A stretch of DNA of 64,000 bases from Pseudomonas sediminis (GCF_039555755.1 NZ_CP154631.1:1612001-1676000); one strand, 5' to 3'; shown: positions 55,647-63,554, numbered from the stretch's first letter. A program made the numbers and translations. The notes: generated by a model not told the origin, from the sequence alone.

Positions 55647-55683
55647 ACAAACGCCTCGATTGATTCGGGGCGTTTGTGTTTTT
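55647..55683 (+). terminator. Terminator inside the IS, reading from the left
   Basis: ACAAACGCC pairs with GGCGTTTGT, followed by GTTTTT. It terminates plus-strand transcripts that enter the IS from the Tim44-like gene, opposite to the transposase. The self-complementary TGAACCGGTTCA at 55633-55644 lies beside it. Confidence 0.75.
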
Positions 55684-55711
55684 ACTGGTGCAATGATGCA
55701 AAGTGCAGCGC

Positions 55712-57136
55712 TCAGGTCAGCAGCTCGATCATGCGGCGTGCCCCGAGTACCGAAATAGCACGTTTGAGGTTGTAGGCTTGCACGGCCATCGCCATCTCAG
55801 CTCTCACCCCGCTGAAATGGCGCACTAGAAAACGACCGTTGCCCAGAATCCATTGTTTGAGATTGCCAAAAGGGTGCTCGACGATTGCTCGTCGCCGTCC
55901 CATCATCTCAGGATGAGTTTCGAGTCGTTTCTCCATCCGCGCGAACGCCTCTTCGTTGGGATGGCGGCTGATATGACGCCGTTGGGCCTGTGTGCACTTG
56001 GCTTTTAATGGGCAGTTCCCGCAGTCCTTGGCACGGGCTGCGTAAAGGCGAGTGCCACGATTGAGCTGTTTGAGCGACAGGGTCTTGCCCGCAGGACATT
56101 GGAAGCTGTCGGTCGCAGGATCGTAAGTGAAGTCCTGACGCGCAAACAGTGTGCCGCCGCCCTGGTTGTTGGGCGCGCGATTCACGGGGACGAAAGCCGT
56201 AATGCCCGCTTCTTCGCAGGCTTGAAACTGCGCCCCGTTGGAATAACCTGCATCAGCCGTGACGGTCAGCTCAGGCTGCTGCAGAACCGCATGAGTCGCT
56301 TTGGCCATCGGCTCCAACTGCTGGTTGTCGGTGCAGTCACTGGTCACTTCGTGATGCACGATCAGGCCATGCTCGGCATCGACAGCGCTCTGCACGTTGT
56401 AGGCCACGCAAGGGCTCTTGCCTGAGCAGCGCATCTTCTTGGCATCCGCTTCGCCTTCGACGAACTGTTCCAGGCCCTGCGCCTCCATCAGCGCTTTTAC
56501 GGTCAAGTTATCGGCATGGCGATCCTGTAGCTGGCGTAGCGCCTGTTTCACCGCTGCCCGGTCAATCGTCTCTTGCGCGTCTTGTGCATCACCCTCATCA
56601 AGCTGGGCCAGGTACTGGGCAATGTGTTTTTCCAGCTTCGCTTGTTGACGCTTGAGCTTCTCCACACTCAGGTGCTTGCGCAGCGAAGCTACCGCTTGGA
56701 ACTTGCTGCCATCGATGGCCACCAGCTCCCCACTGATCAAGCTCGCCTGGCGACAGAACTGGACGAAAGCCTTGCAAGTCGCCTGAAAGGCCACGCTGTT
56801 GTCTTTGCGAAAATCCGCGATGGTCTTGAAGTCCGGCGCCAGACGACCCAGCAACCACATCACCTCGATATTGCGCTGGCACTCCGCCTCCAATCGACGA
56901 GAGGAGCGAATGCGCTGGAAGTAGCCATATAGGTATAGCTTGAGCAAATCAGCTGGATCGTAGCCAGGGCGCCCAGTCTTGAGCGGCTCAGCCTTGCTGA
57001 ACCCCAGTACCTTCAGATCCAGACGAGCCACATAGGCCTCGATGACTCGAACTAGATGATCCTCAGGAACCAGCTCTTCCAATGTCGGCGGAAACAGGCT
57101 GCTTTGTTGCCGATCTTCACCTTGGATATAGCCCAT
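55712..57136 (-). CDS. IS1182-family transposase
   Basis: The 474-residue transposase starts GYIQGEDRQQSSLFPPTLEELVPEDHLVRVIEAYVARLD, typical of IS1182, with a DDE core: IDGSKFQA (Asp), VTADAGYSNG (Asp) and a C-terminal EHPFGNLKQW (Glu). A cysteine pair region PLKAKC and CGNC lies between them. The ATG at 57136 is just after a hairpin that buries the ribosome-binding sequence AGGGG; a TTG at 57145 in the stem is another possibility. No frameshift or truncation was seen, so it is probably active. Confidence 0.92.
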   Translation of the reverse strand: MGYIQGEDRQQSSLFPPTLEELVPEDHLVRVIEAYVARLDLKVLGFSKAEPLKTGRPGYDPADLLKLYLYGYFQRIRSSRRLEAECQRNIEVMWLLGRLAPDFKTIADFRKDNSVAFQATCKAFVQFCRQASLISGELVAIDGSKFQAVASLRKHLSVEKLKRQQAKLEKHIAQYLAQLDEGDAQDAQETIDRAAVKQALRQLQDRHADNLTVKALMEAQGLEQFVEGEADAKKMRCSGKSPCVAYNVQSAVDAEHGLIVHHEVTSDCTDNQQLEPMAKATHAVLQQPELTVTADAGYSNGAQFQACEEAGITAFVPVNRAPNNQGGGTLFARQDFTYDPATDSFQCPAGKTLSLKQLNRGTRLYAARAKDCGNCPLKAKCTQAQRRHISRHPNEEAFARMEKRLETHPEMMGRRRAIVEHPFGNLKQWILGNGRFLVRHFSGVRAEMAMAVQAYNLKRAISVLGARRMIELLT

Positions 57137-57140
57137 AAAC

Positions 57141-57174
57141 GACAATGCCCCTATCGACCGATAGAGGCATTGTC
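57141..57174 (-). promoter_or_regulatory. Translation-blocking hairpin before the transposase start
   Basis: GACAATGCCCCTATCG pairs with CGATAGAGGCATTGTC, 15 of 16 pairs, with a two-base loop. On the minus strand the AGGGG ribosome-binding sequence falls in the stem, so transcripts entering from outside would fold and hide it, whereas one started inside the element would not. Such structures limit transposase made by read-through in other IS families. Confidence 0.65.
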
Positions 57175-57219
57175 TTCACCTTGCACTCAGACTGCTAGGT
57201 TTTCACACAGTCTGCTTGC

Positions 57220-57230
57220 TCGGGTTTTTT
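57220..57230 (+). terminator. Right arm of the split terminator
   Basis: CGGGTTTTTT, preceded by T, completes the stem begun at 55592-55601; see that entry. Confidence 0.8.
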
Positions 57231-57250
57231 ATTGCGGCATTTGCCGGTTA

Positions 57251-57299
57251 TCGCGGCTGAAGCCGCTCCTACGACGTGGGAGGCGCTTTAGCGGCGACG
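57251..57299. repeat. REP pair
   Basis: TCGCGGCTGAAGCCGCTCCT then, after ACGAC, GTGGGAGGCGCTTTAGCGGC. Two REP units in opposite orientation, in the gap after the elaA-type gene. Confidence 0.7.
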
Positions 57300-57310
57300 T
57301 CCCGTCCCCA

Positions 57311-57781
57311 TCACGACAGATCCTTAGCAGCCCGGCGCATGCCGATATGCGGGATGTCGTCCTCCAGATACACCTCGGTCACCGCCTCGAAGCCATAACG
57401 CCCGTAGTAGCCCTGCAGGTGCGCCTGCGCCGACAGATAAACCGACAAACCCGACCAACGCTGAGCACACTCGACCAGCGCCCGCTCCATCAGCCGATGG
57501 CCCAGTCCGCTGCCGCGCGCCCGCTCGGCGATCACCACCCGACCGATCACCACCTCGCCGTCCATGCGCTGCGGATCGAGCAAGCGCAGATAACCCACCA
57601 GCCCAGATTCATCACGCGCCAGCAGGTGGCAGGTGTCACCGACCAGGTCCTGGCCATCGGTTTCCAGATAGGGGCAGTTCTGCTCGACCACGAACACCTG
57701 GGTGCGCAGTGCCAGCAGTTCATAGAGGGTCGCAGCATCGAGTTCGCTGTGGTGCAGGCAGTGCCAGGTAAGAGATGACAT
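57311..57781 (-). CDS. elaA: ElaA-type GNAT acetyltransferase
   Basis: A 156-residue protein with the ElaA pattern: TWHCLHHSELDAATLYELLALRTQVFVVEQNCPYLETDGQDLVGDTCHLLAR and GRVVIAERARGSGLGHRLMERALVECA (acetyl-CoA loop RARGSGLG), HLQGYYGRYGFEAVTEVYLEDDIPHIGM at the end. Function and substrate are unknown. GGAG lies six bases before the ATG at 57781; the frame reaches back to 57868 unsupported. Its transcription terminator was split by the IS, so read-through may now reach the transposase. Confidence 0.87.
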   Translation of the reverse strand: MSSLTWHCLHHSELDAATLYELLALRTQVFVVEQNCPYLETDGQDLVGDTCHLLARDESGLVGYLRLLDPQRMDGEVVIGRVVIAERARGSGLGHRLMERALVECAQRWSGLSVYLSAQAHLQGYYGRYGFEAVTEVYLEDDIPHIGMRRAAKDLS

Positions 57782-57885
57782 GAAAGGCTCCGCAAAAGCG
57801 CCAGTATGCAGTGGCAACGACATGTTTTCATTCTGCCGGCCAGCTACTGTATAAAGCCGATCCCCCAAGATGAGGAGCCGACGCC

Positions 57886-58293
57886 GTGGAAGAAGTCATC
57901 GAACAGCTGCGCGAACTCAACGAGCCGGTACCGGTACCGCTGGAGCTGCCGGAAGAAGAGACCCTGGTGGAGATTCAGGAGCAGATCCTCATCCACTTGC
58001 CCTTCGAGCTGCGCGAATACCTGCTCAAGGTCAGTGATGTGGTCTACGGCCGCCTGGAGCCGGTGACCGCCAGTGATCCGCAATCGCACACCTACCTGCC
58101 GGAAGTCGCCTCGGTGGCCTGGGATCTCGGCCTGCCGCGCGACCTGGTGCCACTGTGCCAGGACGGCCGCGATTACTACGCGGTGGACGTGGAAGGCCAG
58201 GTCTGGCTGTGGGATGGCGACGAAGGCGAGCTGACCGACGAAAGCTGGGACTCGGTCTGGCACTGGTGCCGTGACGTCTGGCTGGAAAGCTAA
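57886..58293 (+). CDS. SMI1/KNR4-family (SUKH) protein
   Basis: A 135-residue acidic protein with EEVIEQLRELNEPVPVPLELPEEETLVEIQEQILIHLPFELREYLLKVSDVVYGRLEPV, the N-terminal helix pattern of the SMI1/KNR4 fold, then YLPEVASVAWDLGLPRDLVPLCQDGRDYYAVDVEGQVWLWDGDE. GTG at 57886 follows GGAG by about ten bases. In polymorphic toxin loci SUKH proteins are immunity proteins, but no toxin gene is adjacent, and this one is the common solitary pseudomonad form. Role unknown. Confidence 0.83.
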   Translation: MEEVIEQLRELNEPVPVPLELPEEETLVEIQEQILIHLPFELREYLLKVSDVVYGRLEPVTASDPQSHTYLPEVASVAWDLGLPRDLVPLCQDGRDYYAVDVEGQVWLWDGDEGELTDESWDSVWHWCRDVWLES

Positions 58294-58325
58294 GCAGACC
58301 GCCGCCGATCAGGAAACCGGCCACT

Positions 58326-58483
58326 GTAGGGCGGACTCAGGAGCGCAGCGAACAGTCCGCCAAATAGGGCGAGAATCGCACTCCACGTATTCCATGAGCC
58401 CGCAACGGCGTACCGCTTCGCGAACGGATCGCCGCCCGGTACGCCCTGCAGTGCGACAACATGGACAGCCGAGTCCGCCCTAC
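58326..58483. repeat. Inverted repeat GTAGGGCGGACTC
   Basis: GTAGGGCGGACTC at 58326-58338 and its exact reverse complement GAGTCCGCCCTAC at 58471-58483, separated by about 130 bp, between two converging genes. It may be a pair of REP-type units with a spacer, or the ends of a small decayed element. Confidence 0.6.
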
Positions 58484-58489
58484 GGCCAT

Positions 58490-59143
58490 TCACACCTCGC
58501 CCTGCTCCAACGCCAGCAGGTTGAGCAGAAAGCGCGCGAAGTAAAGCAGATCCTGTTCCATCGCCTGGCGAGCGCCCTTGGCATCGCCGGCTTCGATAGC
58601 GGCAAAGGCGTCTTCATGAAAGTCATTGAGCCGCAGCGACAGGTCGGCGCCGGTGAACAGCCGGTTGAAGAAGGGGCCGATCTGCAGCCATAGCGACTCG
58701 ATCGAACGCAGCAACACCGGGTTGCCACATGCACCGTACAAATGCAGGTGAAACTGGCTGTTGGCATTGAGGTAGTCCTGCACCTGGCGCTGCTCGATGG
58801 CGGCGTCCATGCGCTGCACGCAGTCACGCAGCAGGGCCAGATCGCTGCTGTCCAGGCGCGGCGTGGCCAGCTCCACTGCCAGGCCTTCCAGCGCCAGGCG
58901 CACCTGAAAGATGTTTTCGTAGCGCTCACGGGTCATCGACGGGACTCGCACCGAGCGCTGCTGCTCGCCCTCCAGCGCGCCCTCGGCCACAAGCCGCTGC
59001 AGGGCCGCGCGAACCGGCATCGGGCTGGTGCCCCATTCGGTGGCCAAGTCGCGGATCTTCAACCGCTCCCCAGGTTGGAAACGTCCGACCAACAGCCCTG
59101 AGCGGATGTTCTGATACAGCTGCTCCTGCAGATTGTCAGCCAT
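58490..59143 (-). CDS. GntR-family regulator with FCD domain
   Basis: A 217-residue regulator: N-terminal winged helix LQEQLYQNIRSGLLVGRFQPGERLKIRDLATEWGTSPMPVRAALQRLVAEGALEGEQQRSVRVPSMT and a helical FCD sensor domain (YENIFQVRLALEGLAVELATPRL, then FHLHLYGACGNPVLLRSIESLW with metal-type His). It is divergent from the aminotransferase and probably binds the twin palindromes in the shared promoter region. GGAGG precedes the ATG at 59143. It may be the PA5525-type regulator of the PA5522-PA5523 genes (memory). Confidence 0.87.
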   Translation of the reverse strand: MADNLQEQLYQNIRSGLLVGRFQPGERLKIRDLATEWGTSPMPVRAALQRLVAEGALEGEQQRSVRVPSMTRERYENIFQVRLALEGLAVELATPRLDSSDLALLRDCVQRMDAAIEQRQVQDYLNANSQFHLHLYGACGNPVLLRSIESLWLQIGPFFNRLFTGADLSLRLNDFHEDAFAAIEAGDAKGARQAMEQDLLYFARFLLNLLALEQGEV

Positions 59144-59278
59144 GTGCCACCTCCATCGGAGGCGCCGGCAATTGGGCAAGGGTCAAGCTACAGTCACGCA
59201 TGGGAGGCTCCGATTGAAGATGCGGCGAGTCTACGACAGGAACTGATTTTGTGTGAAAAACGGCTGAATACAAAATTT

Positions 59279-59292
59279 TTTGTGATCACAAA
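59279..59292. promoter_or_regulatory. GntR-type operator, copy 1
   Basis: TTTGTGATCACAAA is a perfect palindrome in AT-rich sequence between the GntR gene and the aminotransferase gene. It repeats at 59339-59358. Confidence 0.8.
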
Positions 59293-59338
59293 TATAGATT
59301 TAAAAGCCAAAATAATCGATTCTGATCTAAGCGTTTAC

Positions 59339-59358
59339 TATTTTGTGATCACAAAATA
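59339..59358. promoter_or_regulatory. GntR-type operator, copy 2
   Basis: TATTTTGTGATCACAAAATA is a perfect 20-bp palindrome, 60 bp centre to centre from copy 1. That is about six helical turns, so one regulator dimer on each could lie on the same face. It lies 34 bp before the aminotransferase start. Confidence 0.8.
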
Positions 59359-59391
59359 TCATGCCGACAGCATTCAATCGAGGTATGCCCC

Positions 59392-60786
59392 ATGACCACC
59401 GCCAGTGGCATCAGCCAAGTTGCCGTTGACCGTTTCGTCGCCACCGAGCGCGAGCGCTTCCTGTCCCGCAATCCGAAGTCCGTGGCCCTGGCCGAGCGCG
59501 CCCGCCACTCGCTGTACGGCGGCGTGCCGATGCACTGGATGGCCGATTGGTCGACGCCGGTGCCGCTGTTCGTCGAGCGAGCCAAGGGCGCACGTTTCTT
59601 CGATGTGGACGGTCACGAGTACATCGACTTCTGCCTGGGTGACACCGGCACCATGTTCGGCCACTCCCCCGATCCGGTCACGCGCGCCCTCGCCGAGCAA
59701 GCGAACAATGGCCTGACCACCATGCTGCCCGGCGAGGACGCTGTGGTATGCGGCGAGCTGCTGGCCCAGCGTTTCGGCCTGCCCTACTGGCAGGTGACCG
59801 CCACGGCAACAGATTCGAATCGCTATGTGCTGCGCTGGGCGCGCGCCATCACTCAGCGCAAGACCCTGCTGGTGTTCGACGGCTGCTACCACGGCACTGT
59901 CGACGACGTGATGGTGCGCGAGCGCGACGGCAAGACCGTGCACCGCTCCGGCCTGGTCGGCCAGGCCTATGACCTGACCGAGCACAGCCGCGCCATTCCC
60001 TTCAACGATGTCGCAGCGCTGGAAGCCGCATTGGCTCAGGGCGATGTCTGCGCCCTGCTCTGCGAGCCGGCGATGACCAATATCGGCATGGTCCTGCCTG
60101 ATCCAGGCTTCATGCAAAAATGCCGCGAGTTGACGCGTAAGTACGGCAGCCTGCTGATCATCGACGAAACCCACACCATCTCCACCGACATCGGCGGCTG
60201 CACACGTCTGTGGAACCTGGATCCCGACTTCTTCGTGGTCGGCAAACCCATCGCCGGCGGCGTGCCTTGCGGCATCTTCGGTTGCAGCGCAGAGATGGCA
60301 GGCGCCATGACCCAGGCGCGTCAGCGCGCCAGCGAGGCAAGCCACGGGCACGGTCACAGCGGCATGGGCACCACGCTCTCAGCCAACGCTCTGGCCATGC
60401 ACTGCATGCGTGCCAACCTGGAACAGGTGATGACCCAGGCGGCCTACGACCACATGCTGCCGCTGGCGGCGCGCCTGGCCGAGGGCTTGCGCCAGTTGAT
60501 CGGCAAGCACGGCCTGAAGTGGTCGGTGACCGAGTTGGGCGCGCGTTGCGAATTCCAGTTCTGCGCCACGCCGCCGCGCACCGGCGCCGAGGCCGAGGCC
60601 GCGTTCCATGACGAACTGCAAATGGCCCTGCACCTGTACATGATCAACCGCGGCATTTTGATCACGCCATTCCACAACATGACCCTGTGCTGCCCGAGCA
60701 CCACAGCGCAGGATGTGGACAAGCTGATCACGATGCTCGATCAAGCCCTCACCGAGCTGCTGGCCATCCCCGGCGCCCGCGAGTAA
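59392..60786 (+). CDS. Class III aminotransferase (glutamate-1-semialdehyde aminomutase type)
   Basis: A 464-residue PLP-dependent fold-type I enzyme. Visible are YIDFCLGDTGTMFGHSPDPV, TATDSNRYVLRWARAITQRKTLLVFDGCYHG, LLIIDETHT (PLP-binding Asp) and VVGKPIAGGVPCGI with the Schiff-base Lys. A glutamine synthetase-like gene follows and a GntR regulator faces it, as in PA5522-PA5525 of P. aeruginosa (memory), so it likely removes an amino group in the breakdown of a polyamine, diamine or similar compound. Exact substrate is not known. Confidence 0.87.
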   Translation: MTTASGISQVAVDRFVATERERFLSRNPKSVALAERARHSLYGGVPMHWMADWSTPVPLFVERAKGARFFDVDGHEYIDFCLGDTGTMFGHSPDPVTRALAEQANNGLTTMLPGEDAVVCGELLAQRFGLPYWQVTATATDSNRYVLRWARAITQRKTLLVFDGCYHGTVDDVMVRERDGKTVHRSGLVGQAYDLTEHSRAIPFNDVAALEAALAQGDVCALLCEPAMTNIGMVLPDPGFMQKCRELTRKYGSLLIIDETHTISTDIGGCTRLWNLDPDFFVVGKPIAGGVPCGIFGCSAEMAGAMTQARQRASEASHGHGHSGMGTTLSANALAMHCMRANLEQVMTQAAYDHMLPLAARLAEGLRQLIGKHGLKWSVTELGARCEFQFCATPPRTGAEAEAAFHDELQMALHLYMINRGILITPFHNMTLCCPSTTAQDVDKLITMLDQALTELLAIPGARE

Positions 60787-60800
60787 TTCATCGATCAGCC

Positions 60801-60849
60801 TGTGGGAGGGGCTTTAGCCGCGACAGTCGCCGCTAAAGCCCCTCCCACG
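60801..60849. repeat. REP pair
   Basis: TGTGGGAGGGGCTTTAGCCG at left, CGGCTAAAGCCCCTCCCACG-type sequence at right, loop around CGACAGTCGCCG. It lies between two co-directional genes, probably stabilising the upstream message. A half copy occurs at 30572-30597. Confidence 0.85.
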
Positions 60850-60876
60850 AGATAACGACTCACTGTGAGAATCACC

Positions 60877-62244
60877 ATGCAATTCGCCAACCCGCAGGAA
60901 GCCCGCGACTTTCTCGCCGCCCACCCCGAGGTCCGCAGCATCGAGCTGATGCTGATCGACGCCAACGGCATCCCGCGCGGCAAGCTGCTGCATCGCGACG
61001 AGCTGCTGGCCATCTACGAAAACGGCCGACCGCTGCCCAGCTCGATCCTGTCGCTGACCATCCAGGGCGAGGACGTCGAGGAAAGCGGCCTGGTCTGGGA
61101 AGTGGCCGACGCCGACTGCTGGACCTACCCACTGCCCGGCAGCCTCACCCTGCAACCCTGGCGCGTGGTGCCCACCGGCCAGGTGCAGGTGAGCATGCAC
61201 CCGACCCAGGGTCTGCCGGCCACGCCGGGTGATCCGCGCCATGCGCTGGTGCGCGCCATCGACGCGCTCAAGGCCGACGGCTATCACCCGGTGATGGCAG
61301 TGGAGCTGGAGTTCTACCTGCTGGACAAGCAGCGTGACGCCAATGGCCGCCCACAGCCCGCCGTACAGATGAACGGCGTGCGCCCACAGGCGCCGCAGGT
61401 CTACGGCCTGTACGAGCTGGAGCAGATGCAGCCGTTCCTCGACGACCTCTACGCCGCCTGCGAGGCGCAGGGCCTGCCGGTGCGCACGGCCATCTCCGAA
61501 TACGCGCCGGGCCAGCTCGAACTGACCCTGGAGCACCGTTTCGATGCACTGCAGGCGGTAGACGAAGGCGTACGCTACAAGCGCCTGGTCAAGGGCGTGG
61601 CCAACAAACACGGCTTGCAGGCCTGCTTCATGGCCAAGCCGTTCGGCGACCTGGCTGGCAGCGGCATGCATATGCACGTATCGCTGGCCGATGCCGAGGG
61701 CAACAACCTGATGGCCAGCGAAGACCCACAAGGTACGCCGCTACTGCGCCATGCCATCGGCGGCATGATGGCCACGCTCAACGATGCCCTGGCGATCTTC
61801 TGCCCCAACGCCAACTCCTTCCGCCGCTTCCAGGCCAACAGCTACGCGCCGCTGGCCAAGAGCTGGGGGGTGAACAACCGCACCGTGTCATTCCGCGTTC
61901 CCGGCGGGCCGGCCAACAGTCGCCATGTCGAGCACCGCATCTGCGGTGCCGATGCCAACCCCTATCTGGCGGCAGCCGCGATCCTCGCCGGCATCCACAA
62001 GGGCATCCGCGAGCAGCTCGACCCAGGCGCAGCCATCGTCGGCAATGGCTACGAACAGGCCCGTGAAACCCTGCCCACCGACTGGCTCACCGCCCTGCGC
62101 AACCTGGAAGATTCGAGCTGGGCACGCGAAGCGCTAGGCGAGGATTTACTCAAGGTGTTCCTTGCGATCAAATGGGCCGAGTACCGCCAGTTCATGGGAG
62201 AGGTGGGCGAGCAGGACTGGCGCTGGTACCTGACTCACGCCTGA
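60877..62244 (+). CDS. Glutamine synthetase family protein, gamma-glutamylpolyamine synthetase-like
   Basis: A 455-residue protein with the glutamine synthetase fold: SIELMLIDANGIPRGKLLH, AVELEFYLLD (metal Glu), EYAPGQLELTLEHRFDALQAVDEG, CFMAKPFGDLAGSGMHMHVSL and NSFRRFQANSYAPLAKSWGVNNRTVSFRVPGGPANSRHVEHRICGADANPYL. It belongs to the PuuA/PauA group that adds glutamate to polyamines or amines using ATP, the opening step of gamma-glutamylation catabolism. The ATG at 60877 is preferred to a GTG at 60865. The aminotransferase upstream would act on the product or on a related amine. Confidence 0.88.
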   Translation: MQFANPQEARDFLAAHPEVRSIELMLIDANGIPRGKLLHRDELLAIYENGRPLPSSILSLTIQGEDVEESGLVWEVADADCWTYPLPGSLTLQPWRVVPTGQVQVSMHPTQGLPATPGDPRHALVRAIDALKADGYHPVMAVELEFYLLDKQRDANGRPQPAVQMNGVRPQAPQVYGLYELEQMQPFLDDLYAACEAQGLPVRTAISEYAPGQLELTLEHRFDALQAVDEGVRYKRLVKGVANKHGLQACFMAKPFGDLAGSGMHMHVSLADAEGNNLMASEDPQGTPLLRHAIGGMMATLNDALAIFCPNANSFRRFQANSYAPLAKSWGVNNRTVSFRVPGGPANSRHVEHRICGADANPYLAAAAILAGIHKGIREQLDPGAAIVGNGYEQARETLPTDWLTALRNLEDSSWAREALGEDLLKVFLAIKWAEYRQFMGEVGEQDWRWYLTHA

Positions 62245-62291
62245 TCGTCGCGGACGATGAGTTGGCGGCGAGCCCTGCCGCATATCCTTAT

Positions 62292-63554
62292 CTACAGCGG
62301 CATGCAACGCCCGTTGAATCCTGCCTCGTGCGGGCCGTCGAAGCACAGCTGGCCGCGTCCATCGGGCTCGGCCAGCTGTGTCGGATGGTAGGGGTTGCGG
62401 GCATCCGGAATGTTGGCCAGCTGCTCGGCATCGAAAGGCCCCGGAGGCAGGGTCACCACCGCGGCCAGCAAGCGGCGCTTCGCCTCCAGGTCATGCAAGC
62501 GCCCGGCATACAGGCGCATGTCCGGGCCGGCGATAGCCAGCAAGATGTTGCCAGCCCGGTTGCGCATGCCGCCAACCGAGGCCGGTCCGGGAGCCGGCTC
62601 CTGCAGCGCGGCGGCGAACGCATGCGGCTCCAGCTGCGACAACTCCACGGCCCGCACATAAGGCGTCAGGCTGGCGTTGATGGTCATCTGCGGTCGGAAA
62701 AACAGTAGCAGCCCAAGGTATTCCCGGCCGGAGACGCTATCCGGCAGCTGCGCATACATCTGCGCGATACCGTAGAACTCGCGCTGCATGGGCTTGAGCA
62801 GCGAGCGCTCGGCCGCGCTGAAGGGCTCCGGAACCGACGGGCGTGGGATCAGCCCCTGGCGATAGAGACGAACCTGCCATTCCAGGTTATCGCTGATCAG
62901 CCGCCCCAGCAGCATCTTCAGAACCAGGTTGTCCGCGCGCACCAGTTGCTGGCGCAGTAGCCTGAGCTCCTCGCGCAACCCTCCCTGCGCCACATCGCTT
63001 TGGCCATCGCGGGCCATTTGCAGCATGAGCAGATCGTGCACCCGCTGGCCCGCGTACACATAAGTGAGTCGCGGTACCGGCTCGGCGACACTCACCGAGG
63101 TCAGCGTGCGGTAGTCGTCCATGTTGAGAAAATCCCAGTAGCGCCGCTGCAGAGCGAACCAATCGGGGGCGATACGGCTTCCCAGGTCGGCCTGTGCAAG
63201 CAGGCTGTCGAAGCAGCCGAGCGCCTCGATTCGGCAGAACAGTCGCCCTTCTGGCAACGACAGGCTGGCAACGGTCGGCCCCGAATAATCGCTATCGGTC
63301 ACGCCGCGCCCGGCGTACCAGCGCTCGTAGTGCTGCAGACGGGCCTTACCCAGTGCCTCGGGCTGCTCATCGAAAGGCGCATCGATCCCGTTGAGGAAAA
63401 GGTACGCGCGGCTTTCGCCGGTCGCCGCCTGCACCTGCTGCTGCCAGTCCTGCACCTGAGTGCCAAGCGGCTCATCACGCAGCCAGGCGCTGCCACCGAC
63501 CAGCAGCGCCAGCGCCAGAATCACAGCACCCAGCAGGCCATCCCGTCGGCTCAC
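62292..63554 (-). CDS. Unknown protein with N-terminal membrane anchor
   Basis: A 420-residue protein with one N-terminal membrane helix (SRRDGLLGAVILALALLVGGSAWLRDE) and a large presumably periplasmic part. It contains a helix-rich region RLTYVYAGQRVHDLLMLQMARDGQSDVAQGGLREELRLLRQQLVRADNLVLKMLLGRLISDNLEWQVRL and two Cys in FCRIEALGCFDSLL. I see no known domain. The GTG start at 63554 overlaps the TGA stop of the previous gene (GTGA), so they are translationally coupled. A related export or envelope role is only a guess. Confidence 0.75.
   Translation of the reverse strand: MSRRDGLLGAVILALALLVGGSAWLRDEPLGTQVQDWQQQVQAATGESRAYLFLNGIDAPFDEQPEALGKARLQHYERWYAGRGVTDSDYSGPTVASLSLPEGRLFCRIEALGCFDSLLAQADLGSRIAPDWFALQRRYWDFLNMDDYRTLTSVSVAEPVPRLTYVYAGQRVHDLLMLQMARDGQSDVAQGGLREELRLLRQQLVRADNLVLKMLLGRLISDNLEWQVRLYRQGLIPRPSVPEPFSAAERSLLKPMQREFYGIAQMYAQLPDSVSGREYLGLLLFFRPQMTINASLTPYVRAVELSQLEPHAFAAALQEPAPGPASVGGMRNRAGNILLAIAGPDMRLYAGRLHDLEAKRRLLAAVVTLPPGPFDAEQLANIPDARNPYHPTQLAEPDGRGQLCFDGPHEAGFNGRCMPL

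Larger units (their letters stand above)
55609..57213 (-). mobile_element. IS1182-family insertion sequence
   Basis: A 1605-bp element bounded by a 15-bp perfect inverted repeat AGACTGTGTGAAAAC (55609-55623 and 57199-57213), flanked by the direct repeat GCTTGC. It holds one transposase gene. Near its left end is a hairpin followed by TTTTT that stops transcription from outside (55647-55683), and near its right end a long hairpin covers the transposase start region (57141-57174). All parts look intact. Confidence 0.93.

Noticed and set aside
57886..58293. Immunity protein of a toxin system
   Set aside because: SUKH-fold proteins can be immunity factors, but no toxin or delivery gene lies nearby and this type is a common solitary core gene in pseudomonads.
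59279..59358. CRP/Vfr sites
   Set aside because: TGTGA and TCACA are directly adjacent, without the six-base spacer needed for CRP-type proteins.
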